A stretch of 64,000 nt of DNA from Phoronis australis. Its lineage: Eukaryota; Phoronida; Phoronidae. Numbering within the stretch: position 1 is the first letter of the stretch; every line of letters starts with the position of its first letter. Of this stretch, positions 11,945 through 25,600 are shown piece by piece. The notes under the pieces were generated by a model. It ran no database searches, had not been told where the DNA came from, and worked only from the letters and a program-made list of their open reading frames with translations. Both the position numbers and the translations under genes were made by a program. The stretch spans positions 456,413 to 520,412 of the forward strand of contig NMRA01000125.1 of assembly GCA_002633005.1 (NCBI GenBank). The letters are read 5' to 3'.

Positions 11945-12618
11945 ATGATGAGCGATTTGTCACGTGTCTCTGTTGCTGTAGGCGCGAGTTACGGATCACT
12001 CGCTCTCTTTATCTCCATATTGTATAATGTTTTTTTGTTGTATCATGTTGAGACATTCGTGTCGGTTTACAAAATTGACAAAGTCTCATTTTGGATAGGC
12101 GAAGTCATCTTTCTTATTTGGAACTCTTTTAATGATCCTTTGTTTGGTTGGCTTAGTGACAAGAAATACCTCAATTCTCACCCTGGCAACAAAACGGATA
12201 TTGTGCTGCGGAGACTGAATGCCATATTATTCAATGGTCCTCTTTACGCCATGTCGTTTCTGCTGTTTTGGGTCAGTTGGATTTGGCCCTCTGCGCAATT
12301 CGTCATTTCATTGTGTGTCTTCGACGGCTTCCTATCCGTCATCAGCTTACATACCCACGCCCTTCTCGCCGATCTCGCTGTATGTGCCAAGACCAGGACT
12401 GTGCTGAGCTCATATTCTTCGGCCTTTAGCGCAATAGGTACAGTGTCGGTGTTTCTTTCCTATGCTATCTGGAACAGGACTAACATGTTTTCATTCCAAA
12501 TCTTTTGTGGTGTCTTGGCTGTAATCTCAATCGTAGGGTTCGTGGTGGCATGTGCTGTGCTGAAAAGAAACCGTGGTTCGACGTTGGAGTCCACATCACA
12601 TAATTTGTCCTTACAAAG
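11945..12618 (+). CDS. MFSD13A: MFSD13A-like exon 1
   Basis: Encodes residues 1-224 plus two bases and covers about the first six membrane segments. The donor is AAAG|GTATGG. An open frame runs past the donor to 12760, but that part is intron. Confidence 0.88.
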
Positions 12619-15600
12619 GTATGGTAAAAACTACACTTTGTTGTATTATTCTCTATGTAAAAAGTACTCTTACTATCTAGACTTAGAGAGGTACCACAAT
12701 TACCACTTTCACTTTTGCTTGAGGTGGCTCGACACAGTTTGCCAAAAAGCCACAAAATAGTCGTCGTTTTACATCAGAACTGATTTACTAAACATTTGAA
12801 TGTTATTTTTGCTTCAAATAACAGGTTACCTAATTTCAAAAATGATGATTTTGCATTGATTTTTTGTTATGTGACCTTAAGCGATAGCCCACAATGTCTA
12901 ATTTCACAAGTTACATATTAGTTATGTTCAAACTCGTGATGAAATGAAACTGTTGTATTTTAGATAACAAAGACCAGCAGTTTCTATTTACACCACTTAC
13001 TGTTTTAGAATCCCTCTTAAATTGTAAAAATAGGACTGTGTGATATCTGGTATTGGAAAGAACTAGCAATTTGTTATTGCTTGAGGCCAGGCTCTATATG
13101 GTGTGTTGTCATACAGGCTGACACGTGATGGTGTGTCATCTTATTCTCGGAGTATTGTCTCGAGGAATAAAGAAATGTCAGTTCTTTTTAAAATCAAAAT
13201 CACTTTTTTTTCAAAAGAATTTCAAGTGTTTATTTTTGGAACCTGTGTAAATTTCACATTTTTGCCAGAGGTGCCTCTTATTAGGTGGGTGAAATGGAAA
13301 ACTAATTTGGACACCTCCACTTTCTTGCATGTTTGTATTAAGTAAAGATCAAAATTTGAAAGAAAATCAAATTAAAATTGTGTGAATTAGTGAATTTCTT
13401 GCGCTGAATTCTGTTCCCCAGGTCTCTACTCACATAGAAGGGGTACTAGTATACAGGAGGTGATGGTCTGATAGATTACTTTATCACGACCAGTTTCCAT
13501 ACAAAAATTTTCTGGTTAGGACGCTTCCTCCCGATTTAATTCCACATGAAAGGTTTCACTTTGGAAATTCAAACCTGTAGAAGGATCATTTTCCATAGAT
13601 GTACAAAATCTAACTTGGTTGTAAAGTTGAAAGACTTAAAAGTCTTATATTCACTTTTCGTGAAATTTAATTTGCACGTTTGAGGAATTTGACAAGAACT
13701 ACCCAGAAAAAAAATTTGATGTGACTACTAACTTTTGTTTGCTTTGGTTGTTGGCGATTAGTATTGTCCCAGAATATATTCAAGTCTGTTGGAGACTTAC
13801 ATTCTGTTGGAAAAAAATTAAATAAAGGCAACAGAGTGGGTACTTAGTTTTCGTGAGCATACTTTGGTCTAAGTACTGCCAGCCATGGATTGAACTATGA
13901 GGTTCAATTAAAGTACACATGTCAATTTCATTTTGGACTAGGAGGGCGTAACTAGTCTCTATAGTTGCTTAGAACTTTGCGGATAGTTGTAAATCTTGGG
14001 TGTCGTTCACATACAATAGGTCTTTTGAAATTGTCATGCAAGGTCAGTGAAAGTAGTTCTTTGTGGCACTGCTCTTATCTATACATAAACACAGCTTAAA
14101 AAAAGCTTTGTGGTCCTGACTGAGAAGATGATTGTTTCATTACATTTTGTATAGCCAAACCCAGATTGATAAATCAAGCTCTTGCTTGTCATGTAACTGA
14201 TGATGTCTTAAGGTTTTTCATTGAACATTTGTTGCATTTGTTGATTGCTCATCATATGTTGTTATTTTGTTTTGCTTTGAATTTACAATAAGTGGTGCCT
14301 GATAAGATGACCATGCCTATATGTGTGTCTACACATGTTTCCTATGAGGACAGGTTCTTGCCGTGTAAAGTGCCATCTAAAATATTTTTTGGCATGAACA
14401 TGTGCAGCATTTTGCTCTCTTATTTAAACCGTGATTTACAACACTCTTAAACTGGTAACACGACCTTGAACTATTTCTAGGAAACAGCCATGAATGAGGT
14501 TTGGGAGGCTATTTCCTGATGAATTTTGCACATGGTCTACTAGTAACGGAAGTTAGGACATTGTACACTTCTGGTTAGCTGATTTTGTTAATTGCTCTGT
14601 TTTGTTTCCTTCTTCCCAGGTTCCATTTTTAGTTTCACACCATCATGTACTCTAGAGAAACCTTAAAGGGCACCCTTGGGTACACTGAGAAAGATTCTGT
14701 TTTTTGTGATTTTGGTCACTTTCTACAGTTGGCTAGACGTGAATAGTTGTGGACTTAAATTTAAAGCCAAGCTATCTGAAGATATATGACAGCAGTTGCT
14801 GTATAAAATTGATATCTTACGATAAGTTGGTTATTTACCTGTTAAGTTACGTACGACCCTAGGAAATCGGCCATATTTTACAAGTAGCTGACCGATTCAT
14901 GTGAAACAGTTCTTCAAACCTCTCTTAGGGATTGTTTCTAAAATGTGTCACTTTTGCATGAGGATCTATCAAAAACAAGTATTTTCTGATTGTCATGAAA
15001 AAACTTGAAAGTTACATAAAACTAAAAGGACATGATAATTCAGAAAACTGTTACAGCTTTTCTGTGAACATTTATGTCAAACAAAATTTGTTTATGTTGT
15101 TGTTACCGTTTTCGTATGGATGTACCTTTTTGCTAAATTTTGTTAAAAAGACATGGTCACATTACCCAGTTAATGGCATATTGGTATAAAGTCAAACATC
15201 AAATTCTACAGGCTTTCTACTTTCAGAAAATACCTACTTTTAGCGAGTTAAAATTTATATTTGGCTAAATATGCAGACTTACGTGGATATGGTCCTAGAT
15301 AAAAAATTCCGCCTGTTTCACTACTTTGCATAAACAATGCAAATTCAAGAAAAATTTATCACAAAATTGTATGTAATTCAAAAAAATGTTGGCATGTAAA
15401 AAGAGGAAGTTTCTTCAGCTTACTTTGGCATCTCCATTTTTCATGTCAGCACAATCTGTGATGTTTATTTCGTGTCTTTACAACACTTTCACATGTTTTT
15501 TTTTTTCCAATGGATAGTCACATATCATCAGTTCCACTAAAGATTGTGGATTCATTTATTCATTCATTTGCCCAAAAATCCTTACTCCCCAGTGAATTTG

Positions 15601-18600
15601 ACCCTCATGCTTTAGCAATCAAATTCAAAAGCTTGATTTAAATCAAAACAACCATATGTTGGTGATCAGTGTAAACACACTGGCAAGGAGTGTTCAACAT
15701 AATACATGGCACATGTCAGGAAGCAAATTAAACAGGTGTTGCTGTTGACCAGGGACCCTCCCACTTCAGTTTTCTCAAGGAAATAGGGATTGCCCAGGAG
15801 GCGTAAGATTTTTCGACAGGCGTGCACCACCCAGAAAAGTAGCCATTGACTAGGGTTTGCTACAGACTTGTCACACATGGTGCCCTTTAGGATTAGTGCT
15901 GTGAAATTCAATGCATGTTTCATATTACTGGTTTAATGATAGTTGTCTTTGGTCAAGGCATATGTTGAAAATATCCCCATCAATGTCTTGGTATAAAATT
16001 TCATCCCTTAACTTACACAGGACAATGGTTAAAACTTGTTTCACGACCATATGTCAAGTGCATTATCTACAGGTTGAACAAAATGCGAGTTTTGTTGCCC
16101 GATTTTCAAAACGAGGTCACACGCTTTCTTAATTCTGGGACATAGGAGAGTTCTATTGCTGTTATGGTCCTACAGAATATATGTCTGCATGTTTCAAAAC
16201 TGACTAGAATTATTACGGTACGGTAGCACAGGTGCCTGCCTAGTGAAGTACTCCTTAGATAGATAATTTGGATGTTTCTCCTCCTGGCCCAAAAGCAGAA
16301 AAAAGTCCATTTGCATTCATTCCCAAAATTTCTGTTAGTTCTTGTTTCATTAGTTTTTCTGCTTACCAGGATCAAACCTTGAAGTCAACAAACTATAACT
16401 TTGCACAATTGTCATGGTTACAGCATTGCAGATTGTATTCATCTGTTTGCAGTACCCTTGTTGATGATAGTATTGAAGACTATGGAATTGACAAGCGTCA
16501 TCTGAAAGAGTTTGTGAAGAATCTTCTGTCTCATAAAAACTTCATGTGGTTCTCGTGTCTAAATTTAATACAGGTGAGTGAGACAAGACTAAATAGTTTG
16601 CACCATCTTCCACCTTGCAAGGGTTGGCCAATAACTCAATATTGTCCTGTTGGGGGAAACAAAAGTATGATCATTATCATTTTATCGTTCTGAGAACAGT
16701 TTACCGTATATAAAAACCATGGTCATATAGGCAATATGTTACAATCCTGAAGATAAGTCCACAACACACTCAGTTTGCAGACCATGACGTTTTCTTGCAT
16801 TCATTCATTTTTGTTCTTGTGTTTCCTACCAATCGCCCACCACCCCAAGTCAGGGGTACAGATAAATCCATTCTATGAAAATATTGAATAAACAGGTTAT
16901 AAAACAAATAAAAGCAATAGTGCACTTATTGCAAGTCCTTGGCCTTATTCAAGCGATTTTATGGTTGTCGTTGCTTTTGATATTTTCTGACTGTGATAAT
17001 GTTTTCTGATAACTGAACACTGCATTGTCTGGATATTTAGAATGCAGCCTTTGGTCTGATTTTTTTGTAAATAAAACAGTTTATACGTAAGTGGTCCATT
17101 GTATCCAACAGTTAATCTGTGGGCAGCCATCGGGCTTTCTAAGCTGACGTTGTGTCACTCGAACCATAAAGATTGCTTGTGAAGAGTCTGAAGAAAATAC
17201 CGGCATATTGCAAATTGCAAAGCTTGTTTACATGGTAAAATCTCACCAATTTCATACAAAAATAATTTCCAAAATTGGTCTTTTCATTTTTCAAGGGCAT
17301 CTCCAGAAGAAACTTTCCTGTTGTTAGGTATGGAAGATGGCAAAGCATTATTTTGGTCACACATGTCTTTTGCAGAAATTATGAGAAAGTAAAATTTTCC
17401 CCTTCTGCCATATTGTATCCTAAACTAGTGGCATTTTATCTTAGCTATTAAATAGTCTGTTCAGGTCCTCCTCGTAGTGAATTGTGATGTGTTCATTTCT
17501 CTTTCAGGTTTTTCATTGTCACTTCAACAGCAACTTTTTCCCGTTATTTCTCGAAAATCTGTTGGGAAATGCTGTCACACCTGCCACTGCGTCATTTCTT
17601 CTAGGTAGGTCTTCATCGCTTCTCATAAAAACATTATTAGTCTGTCTAGGCACGGCGGCCATTTTACGGAAGTAACATCTTGAAATAACGAATGTAATTC
17701 AAAGAATGGCCATGCTGCCATCTCAGAAACATCAGGGACTATGACTTGAGCACGTTGCTATTAATGATTTGAAAAAGTTACGTTAGGCAATTCTCATGGA
17801 TGACGTCCACTTAATATGTACGGGTGGGAAATCATGTGTCATCAGCTAATCTGACTTGTTGTTTGCTCAAGAATTTTGTCTGTCCCGAGTGCCTGTGCTG
17901 GCTACTCTGGATGTCTATCATAGTGTAACTTATTGAATGTAGAACATTTGTAAGGTGTGTTATTAAACTGGAAGTAGTAGATTCTATTCACTACTTGCTA
18001 ACTTTTGTGCTGCAGAAAATGATTGTTGTGTTGCTGTTTAGGACACATTGCATGGTTTTAATATCAATTTTAACTACGTGAACGTAAAAGTGCGCTTTTA
18101 TTGCAGAAAGTTTATTCTATCTTTTCAAGAACTTGTGGAAAATCTACTAAATGTTCTCGCAGCTTTATGTCAGAAGTTGTTTAAAATTGGAAGTATATTT
18201 AAAACCAGCTATTTCGTCTCTTTCTCTCTATTGTGAGTCATTGTCACCTGAGACTGACAGTAGTGGTTCAGTGCGATTTGCATCACAAAGCTCATTCTGT
18301 CTCCCATAATGTTTTACGTTGTTACTGGCTACAAGTATTGAACTATAACTTCAAGTCTACAAATCACAAGTAATAAGCAGTTATAAACCAGAGTTCCGGG
18401 TTTAATGGCCGATTAAAAGCGTAGCATAATCAACATCTTGGTATTGTTTTCTCTACTGATTATTGTGGTTTTGATCAGAACATCACACTCAATATATTCT
18501 CCATTACAGAACCAATGTCCTCAGTTTACCAAAAGTATAGGAGGAATTAGTTGGTTTTTGTAATCAATTAAGTATGCTTGTTGGGGGGAGGGGTGGTCTG

Positions 18601-21600
18601 ATGACATCAGATTAGTACTGTGTAGCAGAAACACAAATAACATCGCCACCTCTTACAAACACTTACTTACCATTATCACCAATTTAAATAGGTTAAGTCA
18701 TCAAAATAGCAAAAAAGTGAAAACAAATGCTTTCATTTGTTAGTATATTGTGGGCTGGGCTGTACAAGCCCTACGAGGGGTGAAAAAAGCAATTATCTTC
18801 TCAGCCAGGACCATAAACCCTTTGTTAAACCGTTTTTTTTTTCTGACACAGGCTAACTGAGACATTTGTATGACTTAGACCAGGGTTCACAAAGAACTTC
18901 TTTCACTGGCCTTGCATTTCAATTTCAAAAGACCTATTGTGTGTACATGACACTGGTGATTTACAACCATCTACAAAATTCTAAGCCATTATGTGGACTG
19001 GTTACCCCTTCAAGCCCAAAATGGGTAACTGATGTGCATGCACTTAAAAACGCATGTTAGATTTTTGATGGTCCTTAGTAGGTATGCTGGCTATTTGGGA
19101 CAGTCTATCATGACGTAACTGCATTATGCACTGGGTAATAATAGATGGCACCAACTTGATCACTAGGCGTTTCATGGCTCATTGAACTCAGAAGTGTGAG
19201 CTGTGATTTTATTCCTTCCTAGAATTTCCCAAGTGCTACCAGGAGATATGGACATGCGCCTAGATAGTCATTCAAGGACTTGTCTTCTGAGGGAATGTAC
19301 GTTGTTCTCCTCTTGGAAGATATTTTATTATTTTGTCATGAAATACCAAGTCAGAAAGTACTGCCATAAATGCTTCTTTTGTTTTTGCAGGTATTTCCTT
19401 TGTAGCCCCCCACATCAACAATCTATATTTCCTCTCCCTCTGCCGGAGATACGGCGTCTATACAGTCATCAAGTTCCTGCTGGTTGTGAAGCTGTTGCTT
19501 AGCACCACCATGTGGATGATTGGAGCTGATAATATACTCATGCTGTGCCTGTTCATAGCAAGGTGTGTAAAGTTGACCCAAACAAGTCATGCACGTGTTC
19601 ATAGCAGGGCAAAAAGCCTACAGTCTGTCAGAATTACTTTATGTTGAAGAGTCATTGACCATTAAGGACCAGCATGCTGCTGGTTCTCTGAATAACATGC
19701 AGAGCATAGTGACCCTACAGCTATTTACTATTTCCTGTCTTCTTGTCTCGCTCATTTCACTTCATAGATGTAAGCTGACTGATATATCTACACTTGATGT
19801 CTTATTGTTTATAACCTGATGATGTCCAATGAATAGACGAAACGTCAAATCAATATGAACTTTTTCATTTATGCGGCGATTGTCCGTTTTTTTATCAAAT
19901 TGTTATTTCCCTGAAAGTTTAACGTTTTCAGTATCTGTACTTTTAAAACTTTGGTTGCAAAAGATGTCGCCATGACCTATTCTTGATAACACGGCATCTC
20001 ATCTTGTACTGTTTCAGACACTTTTTAAAAGTTCAACTGTTCAGGAGTCCTTGTGGATGCGTTAGGTTCATGGAATCGACCCCTATGAGAGAGTGGAGTT
20101 TCCAGAAGTTTTTCATTGTAAACTCTGTACAAATTGGTTTGTTTTTTCCATGTCCTTTATAAAAAAGATAATATCCTGATTTTCTAGCTGTCCCTCCCAC
20201 TGAAAGTATGATAGAGTACCCCCTGGGTGACTTTAAAAGAAGTGAGGGTGGTTAGTCACCAAAAGGCAAATTAATGGTATCCAAAATTACAGGCTGATTT
20301 TCTTTTAATTGAAAAAATAATGAACATGTGGGAAATAGTCTCTAGTTTGAAATGCTGTTTCCTGTTTGTAGCAACCGTGTGTTCACTGAGGGTACATGCA
20401 AACTGCTCAATCTTGTCATTAGCGATCTGGTTGACGAAGACTTCGTTCTCCACAACCGAGACCAGGCAGTGTCTGCGCTTATGTTCGGCACAGCCGCGCT
20501 TCTCTCCAAACCGGGTCAGACTATCGCACCACTTGTCGGCAGCTGGCTCCTGGCCACAACCACGGGTGAGTGGTTCTATGATTGTCTTAGCCCTAGAATA
20601 ATTGGAGGAAGTCCATTTACATTTCAGTAGCAAGCTTTATTGAGTAACCCGGACTTCGACTGCAGATTGCCTTTCTGGCTGTTACCAGCTTCTCTCCAGT
20701 GGTAGTTAATGTAAGCATTGCATTTCTGGTAGTAGTAGCTGTAGTGGAAGCATTTTCCACTTCATTCAATTGTGTGCTGAAGGATGAACTTTGCAGGACT
20801 TGAAAATCTAATTGGCTAATTTTTTCAAATGCCTCTAACTACTGTCCTTGCCATCCGACTGTTCGTGCATGGTAGTTTTTGAATAGAAATTTTGATAGAT
20901 ATCTTTTTTGAAAACCAATGAGATTTCAAAGAAAGTTTTGTCTATGCACTATCTAATTCTTGAATAATGTAAATTAATTGTTCCTTGATTTCCATCACAA
21001 TTCTTCACAAGCTTTGACAAAACTGTGCTTATTTTGACAAAACTCATCAACCCATTGCAAAATCTAGAGAAACATGTTTTTTAATTGTAACCTACAACAC
21101 TCAAAAAATAGCAAGTCATTATGTCTTGATAGATGCGTAGTTGACACACCGAACCCAAGTGTTGGCATTCTGCTCAATGTTCACTTGGTTGCAGTCTTTC
21201 CAGGGTCTATTTCATGAAAGTGACTCAAGAATTAAGGAAGAAATTTGGTCTTACGCTCTATGCAAATATTTCTGAAAAATAATTAAATCTCACTTGAACA
21301 AATGAGTAGTCTCTGAGAGAATATGTATTAGTTTCGTTACTGAGGTAATTTCCATAAATTATATCTAAACTGATGCATTCGTAATTACTTTTGCTAAATC
21401 TCTGTTCACCAATTGAGAAGTGGGAGAGTAATACTATTTAGTCACATTCATGAAACATACCCCAGAAGCTATAGTGCTTGGCTGCATCTTGGCAATCTGT
21501 AAAACATTCTAGTCTGGAAAATTGTGCAATGTGTATTTCTCTCCCAGGTCATGACATATTCAGAACTGGCAATAGTGCTGGGGGATCTATCAAGGTGGAG

Positions 21601-21768
21601 GCTGGTGAATCGTCTGACCTTCGTCTCGGCTGTTTCAACCTCCTTATCGTGGTCCCTGTCGTCTGTGCATTGTTACAGTTATTCGCTTGGTCAAAGTTCA
21701 CTCTCTACGGCAAGAGGTTGCTGTGGGTAAAAAGCGTACGCGAGGGATCTTCCCATCATACAGTTTGA
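11945..21768 (+). CDS. MFSD13A: MFSD13A (TMEM180)-like MFS transporter, gene model
   Basis: Six coding exons join without a phase conflict: 11945-12618, 16453-16573, 17508-17604, 19391-19562, 20372-20565 and 21548-21768. Together they give 492 codons, close to the roughly 517 residues of the vertebrate protein. The product is a polytopic membrane protein of the major facilitator superfamily, in the branch related to sugar/cation symporters (MFS_2). Hydrophobic segments alternate along the chain. The signature [11 protein letters not shown] occupies residues 63-73, matching the conserved loop between helices 2 and 3. Exon 5 carries [14 protein letters not shown], a second conserved cytoplasmic loop, and [12 protein letters not shown]. 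The transported substrate is not established for this family. Two ATGs stand in tandem at the start; I used the first. A candidate AATAAA lies at 22195-22200. The neighbouring gene to the left is transcribed divergently. Confidence 0.9.
14850..15260. repeat. Fold-back repeat family, single arm
   Basis: Lies in the first MFSD13A intron. It matches one arm of the large inverted repeat at 56.1-57.0 kb through blocks such as TTTTTGCTAAATTTT, AAAGACATGGTCAC and TTAATGGCA. Only one arm is evident. Confidence 0.55.
16453..16573 (+). CDS. MFSD13A: MFSD13A-like exon 2
   Basis: The acceptor CTGTTTGCAG restores the frame with one base. The exon encodes the cytoplasmic loop [20 protein letters not shown] and the start of the next helix, [14 protein letters not shown]. 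Donor CAG|GTGAGT, phase 0. Confidence 0.88.
17508..17604 (+). CDS. MFSD13A: MFSD13A-like exon 3
   Basis: The acceptor is TTTCAG and the frame is phase 0. The exon encodes [19 protein letters not shown] and onward to LLG, then donor GTAGGT with one base left over. Confidence 0.88.
19391..19562 (+). CDS. MFSD13A: MFSD13A-like exon 4
   Basis: The acceptor is TTTTTGCAG. It encodes a loop with [10 protein letters not shown] and CRRYGVY, then two hydrophobic helices. Donor AG|GTGTGT, two bases left over. Confidence 0.88.
19620..19910 (+). repeat. Interspersed repeat shared with 30.1-30.3 kb
   Basis: Lies in an MFSD13A intron. It ends with GAATAGACGAAACGT and a downstream TGCGGCGATTGTCCG. The reverse strand at about 30330-30080 has the same blocks in the same order. 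The GACGAAACGT tail resembles motifs common at the ends of retroelements in invertebrates, so it may be a Penelope-like or LINE relic. No coding domain remains. Confidence 0.6.
20372..20565 (+). CDS. MFSD13A: MFSD13A-like exon 5
   Basis: The acceptor is TTTGTAG. It encodes [20 protein letters not shown] and the conserved HNR loop, then a helix ending SWLLATTTG. Donor GG|GTGAGT. Confidence 0.88.
21202..21465. mobile_element. MITE with TTTCATGAA ends
   Basis: Inverted ends: GGGTCTATTTCATGAAAGTG on the left, matched by the reverse complement of CATTCATGAAACATACCCC on the right. Related termini appear at 39467, near 30675 and, more diverged, near 4313. It sits in the intron before the last MFSD13A exon, about 80 bp from the acceptor. 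Confidence 0.65.
21548..21768 (+). CDS. MFSD13A: MFSD13A-like exon 6, terminal
   Basis: The acceptor is CTCTCCCAG. It encodes the last helix ([17 protein letters not shown]) and a basic cytoplasmic tail ending SSHHTV, then TGA. Confidence 0.88.
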
Positions 21769-22616
21769 CCTATAAGCAGTTGGGAGACATAGAAGGGAAT
21801 TAACAGGTCTGGTTATGGTCACAATAGGTTGGTGGCCCTAAATTTGGCCTGTAAAATGGGTCAGACATCCTGTCTGTCTTGCTGTTAGGTTGTGATTTGG
21901 TCACGGATTAATTTGTCCGTGATTTCTTCCTGTTGCATTTACTCAGTAACTTGCACCTGGATCAAGTTGATCTGGATCCTTTCAAAAGCAACATCATCGG
22001 TGAGAAAAGAGACTGTTTGAAATCAGCCAGTGTATAATCTAAGCTACAACACTTTCAGCCACAGTCTAATGCTTTGCTGGTGTAGCTGAATCCCAAGATA
22101 TAAATGTTAAAGTATACAGCGTATTTTACTGGTAAAGTCACCAACCTTGATTTTAGCAAATGTCTGGCAGTCAACAGTGAGAAGTGGGGATTTCAATAAA
22201 ATCCCAAAAATAGTGGATTTTGCTCAAAACTAGTATCTTCAAGAAGTCAGTCCCATCCAACAATAAACCCAAAAGTACATTTTTCATCCGTAAAACTAAT
22301 ATTGTCCCCCTTTGAAGAAATTGGTGATCGAGAAAATACATATATTCAAACTAGCAGTTGCCGGGTTGTGACCTGCTAATAATTATCACTTGATGGTGCT
22401 AAATGAAGAAACTGTCCTCTTTTTACCATGTGAATAGACTGGTAACTGAGAGTTGTTTACCGTTATGAGTGTCCTGAATTCTTGCATTTCTGCACGTTGG
22501 ACTGTCAGTTGCAACCCTAGTGAATTTTGTGTTGCTGGTTGTGATATGTAACGCGACAGAACAACACTCTCCGGTTCTGTTTCAAATCTAAGCCACGACT
22601 GCGTGTTTTCAACTGA

Positions 22617-22682
22617 AATTTAAAGAGAGGGGGAGGGAGATAGGGATTGAGGAAGAGAGCGAGAGAGGGGGAGAGAGAGATA
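22617..22682 (+). repeat. GA-rich low-complexity tract
   Basis: An almost pure purine run of GAGAGG and GGGA units. No longer structure is visible. Confidence 0.85.
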
Positions 22683-25600
22683 TAATACAAAAACATTAAT
22701 CAAAATGGGTGGTTCTGTGTGGAATGTTTTTTTTTTGCTGACATTAAGATTGATTTTTCAAATGTAGACATGCAGTGTGCATGAGATTATGTTAAAACTG
22801 AGCGACTTAAATGATTCTCATTTTCTATTACTTAACTGTCATGTTGTTTGTACTTAATTCTATTATCTGTTACAGAGTTTGTTAAAAATGATGCGACTTT
22901 CGTTGTTGGATATACTCTTTCTGCATTTCTTGTATTGTCTAAAATTACTCCTTGAATTCGGATTGTAACTGTGCAGTAACTCCTCAAGCAACATCGTTAG
23001 AGGAACAAACAATTGAAAAGTTGTTTTAAAATTATAATATGATTCTATTATCTGGCATTGTGTCAAAAATTTTACAGAGATGAGCATTTGTGCAATATTG
23101 GGATATGCTGGACCACCAAAGTTTACTCAGACCCCTAAATTGCCACGACACTTCTATTCCAACTTTTAGTGGGTGGAGTAGACTCGAGAAATGGTGACCA
23201 CCAACTTTTAAGACATACTCCAACTTAAGAATTATTCTCGATTTGCTAGATCGAAACAGAAGATTAAGCACATTTTGAAACCTTGCGCCCTCTACAGTAC
23301 AGTCAAGGAATTTGAAGTGTTCCAATGAAGGAGGTGTGAAAAAGATTGTCTACTGTGGATTTTCTGACTGGAAATGTGCAGGAGATGTACTTTCTGAATG
23401 AAATTTTTGCTTATTCATTCTGGTTGCAGTTTTTGAAAAGATATAAGCAGTATTTGAGGTATCAAGTTTTGAAGTTATGGATTTATGTAAATGGTACTTT
23501 TTCAGTAATGCTAGGTAGCGGTCTTGGAAATTTCCAGTAATTTTTCTAAATTTGCTTGAGATTATATTCAAGAGTTATTGGTGGTTATGCTTTCCTGTAT
23601 ACTACTTGGGGAAACTGAGAATTATTCAAGATTTCCTGTGCTTTTGGTTGTGTACATTTTGGTGGTCTCCAAAACATGAGAAATTGCTCAGTCTGAGTAT
23701 TTATTGAAGGATCAATGGCTCTAAATGGGACAGTAAAGTTTAGTGGTTGTGGGCACATATATAAATAATCTTTGCTACTGTGTTGACACCTATTTGTATT
23801 TTTGTTCTGCAATATTTTAAAGCTGCAACAAACCTACTTAAGGCAACAGAAATAGTCTCAACATGTTCCTTACTTCATGTGAAGTGATTTCTGGGATTTC
23901 AACGAACTCGTTCAGACCATACTCGGTTACATAAAATTACCCGCAGTGACAAGCCAGCTTGTAAAGCTTGGTCTCCAACAATAATGAAGTCTCAGTTCTC
24001 TCTGAGTCCAGACACCCTCTAATTTGACTTAAGCGAGTTTAGAACCACTTCAACTGGTTAGATCATGTTGATTGTGTAAATGTGTAGTGTGAGACTTTGC
24101 TATGGCTTGCCGTTTTTTTTGCAAATCACATTATGCACAAAATTGTCATGATGATGGTGAGTGATGAGAACAACTCTGTTTTAAATTCCAGCATTTAGGT
24201 GGAAATTTCTGAGAACAGTATTATCCTTCCCATATGAAAATCCATGATGGTGCTCTGTTATTACAAAACTTAAGCTTTTATGCCACTTTTCCGAAGTTTG
24301 AAAAAGATAAAAAATAATGTATTTTTTTAATATACACCTGTGGTCATACTATTAAAAATTCATATGGTACTTATTTATGTGCTTTCCTTCAAATGAAATT
24401 GTGTCATATTATTTGCGAGCACAAAATTCTTTGTTGGCGTCAGACTTAAAAGGGGATCTTGGAAGATAACTAAGGTTTGCATGTGCAGTGCTAAAAGTAA
24501 GTTCATATATAATGTATCCATTAGTGATATATAGATGAATCTTTGTCTGTTTCTTTGTGCATTGTCTTTGCTTTGACCTGTGATACTTATTGTTAAATGG
24601 AGAAGTTTACAATAAACCAGGTAGATGTATAGAATTTTAAAGTAAAAAAACTTCTGGATTTTTTCGCCTCTGGTTAGTCACCTGGATGACTGATAACATC
24701 TATTGTTTAATAAACCATGTACTTAAAATTTTCTGGTTCTTAATATCTGCCCAGTTGTACCAAACACAGAGGCAAAGTGCACGGACAGGCGTGAACCACA
24801 CCCCCAGTGCTACAAAATCATTACTACAGGTGCGTCCTTAGTTCCAAGAATTGCGTCATTCAGTCTTTCATTCCACCGAGTCACAACTGAATGAGCCCTT
24901 CATAGATCGAACCGTCTTCTTTCGTGGAAGATACCTTACCGGTTTATTCATGTTTATTTAATCTAGTGCCTTTTCTAATAACTGACCTTTCTGTTAAGGT
25001 ACATGTACGGTGCACACCGTGACAAGCTTACTATGGCAGACCCGATGGGTAATTGGGGCCCTGGGGGATTTTTGGAAGAAGTAAATTCGGTGTCTAGAGC
25101 GTTAGCCTTTTTAGGACAAATTATACCGGTATTTATGAGGAAATACTCTATTTTTCCACATTAAAATGTATTTGTGACTTGGAGAAGTTTGTGAGACAGG
25201 CCCCCAGCTTTCGTCTATTGAAGCATGTGTATACAATCTCAATCGGTGAGGAAGGTATTCACAAAGAATCCAGACCACGCGTAGGCTTACAACAGAACCT
25301 GGCATATTTGAGGAATGGTGAACAAATTCTGTAAATGTTTTCTAGTCGGTTTTTGTTTGGAATAAAACTAGGCCCATCTGACGACTATTCGAGAACAATT
25401 TTCGATTCGGCAGTTTTCGCTACAATCGACACTCGGCCCGAGAACGAGTTTCAGAACATAGCATTCAGAAACCCATTGACATTCATTCTACAAATAGTCT
25501 TCGCTGTAAAGCTCTCACTACGGCATTACAATTTAAAACGTAAGTCGATATAAATAAATAATATTTAGAGCTAAGAATGTGGTTCAAGAAAATCTGAATG

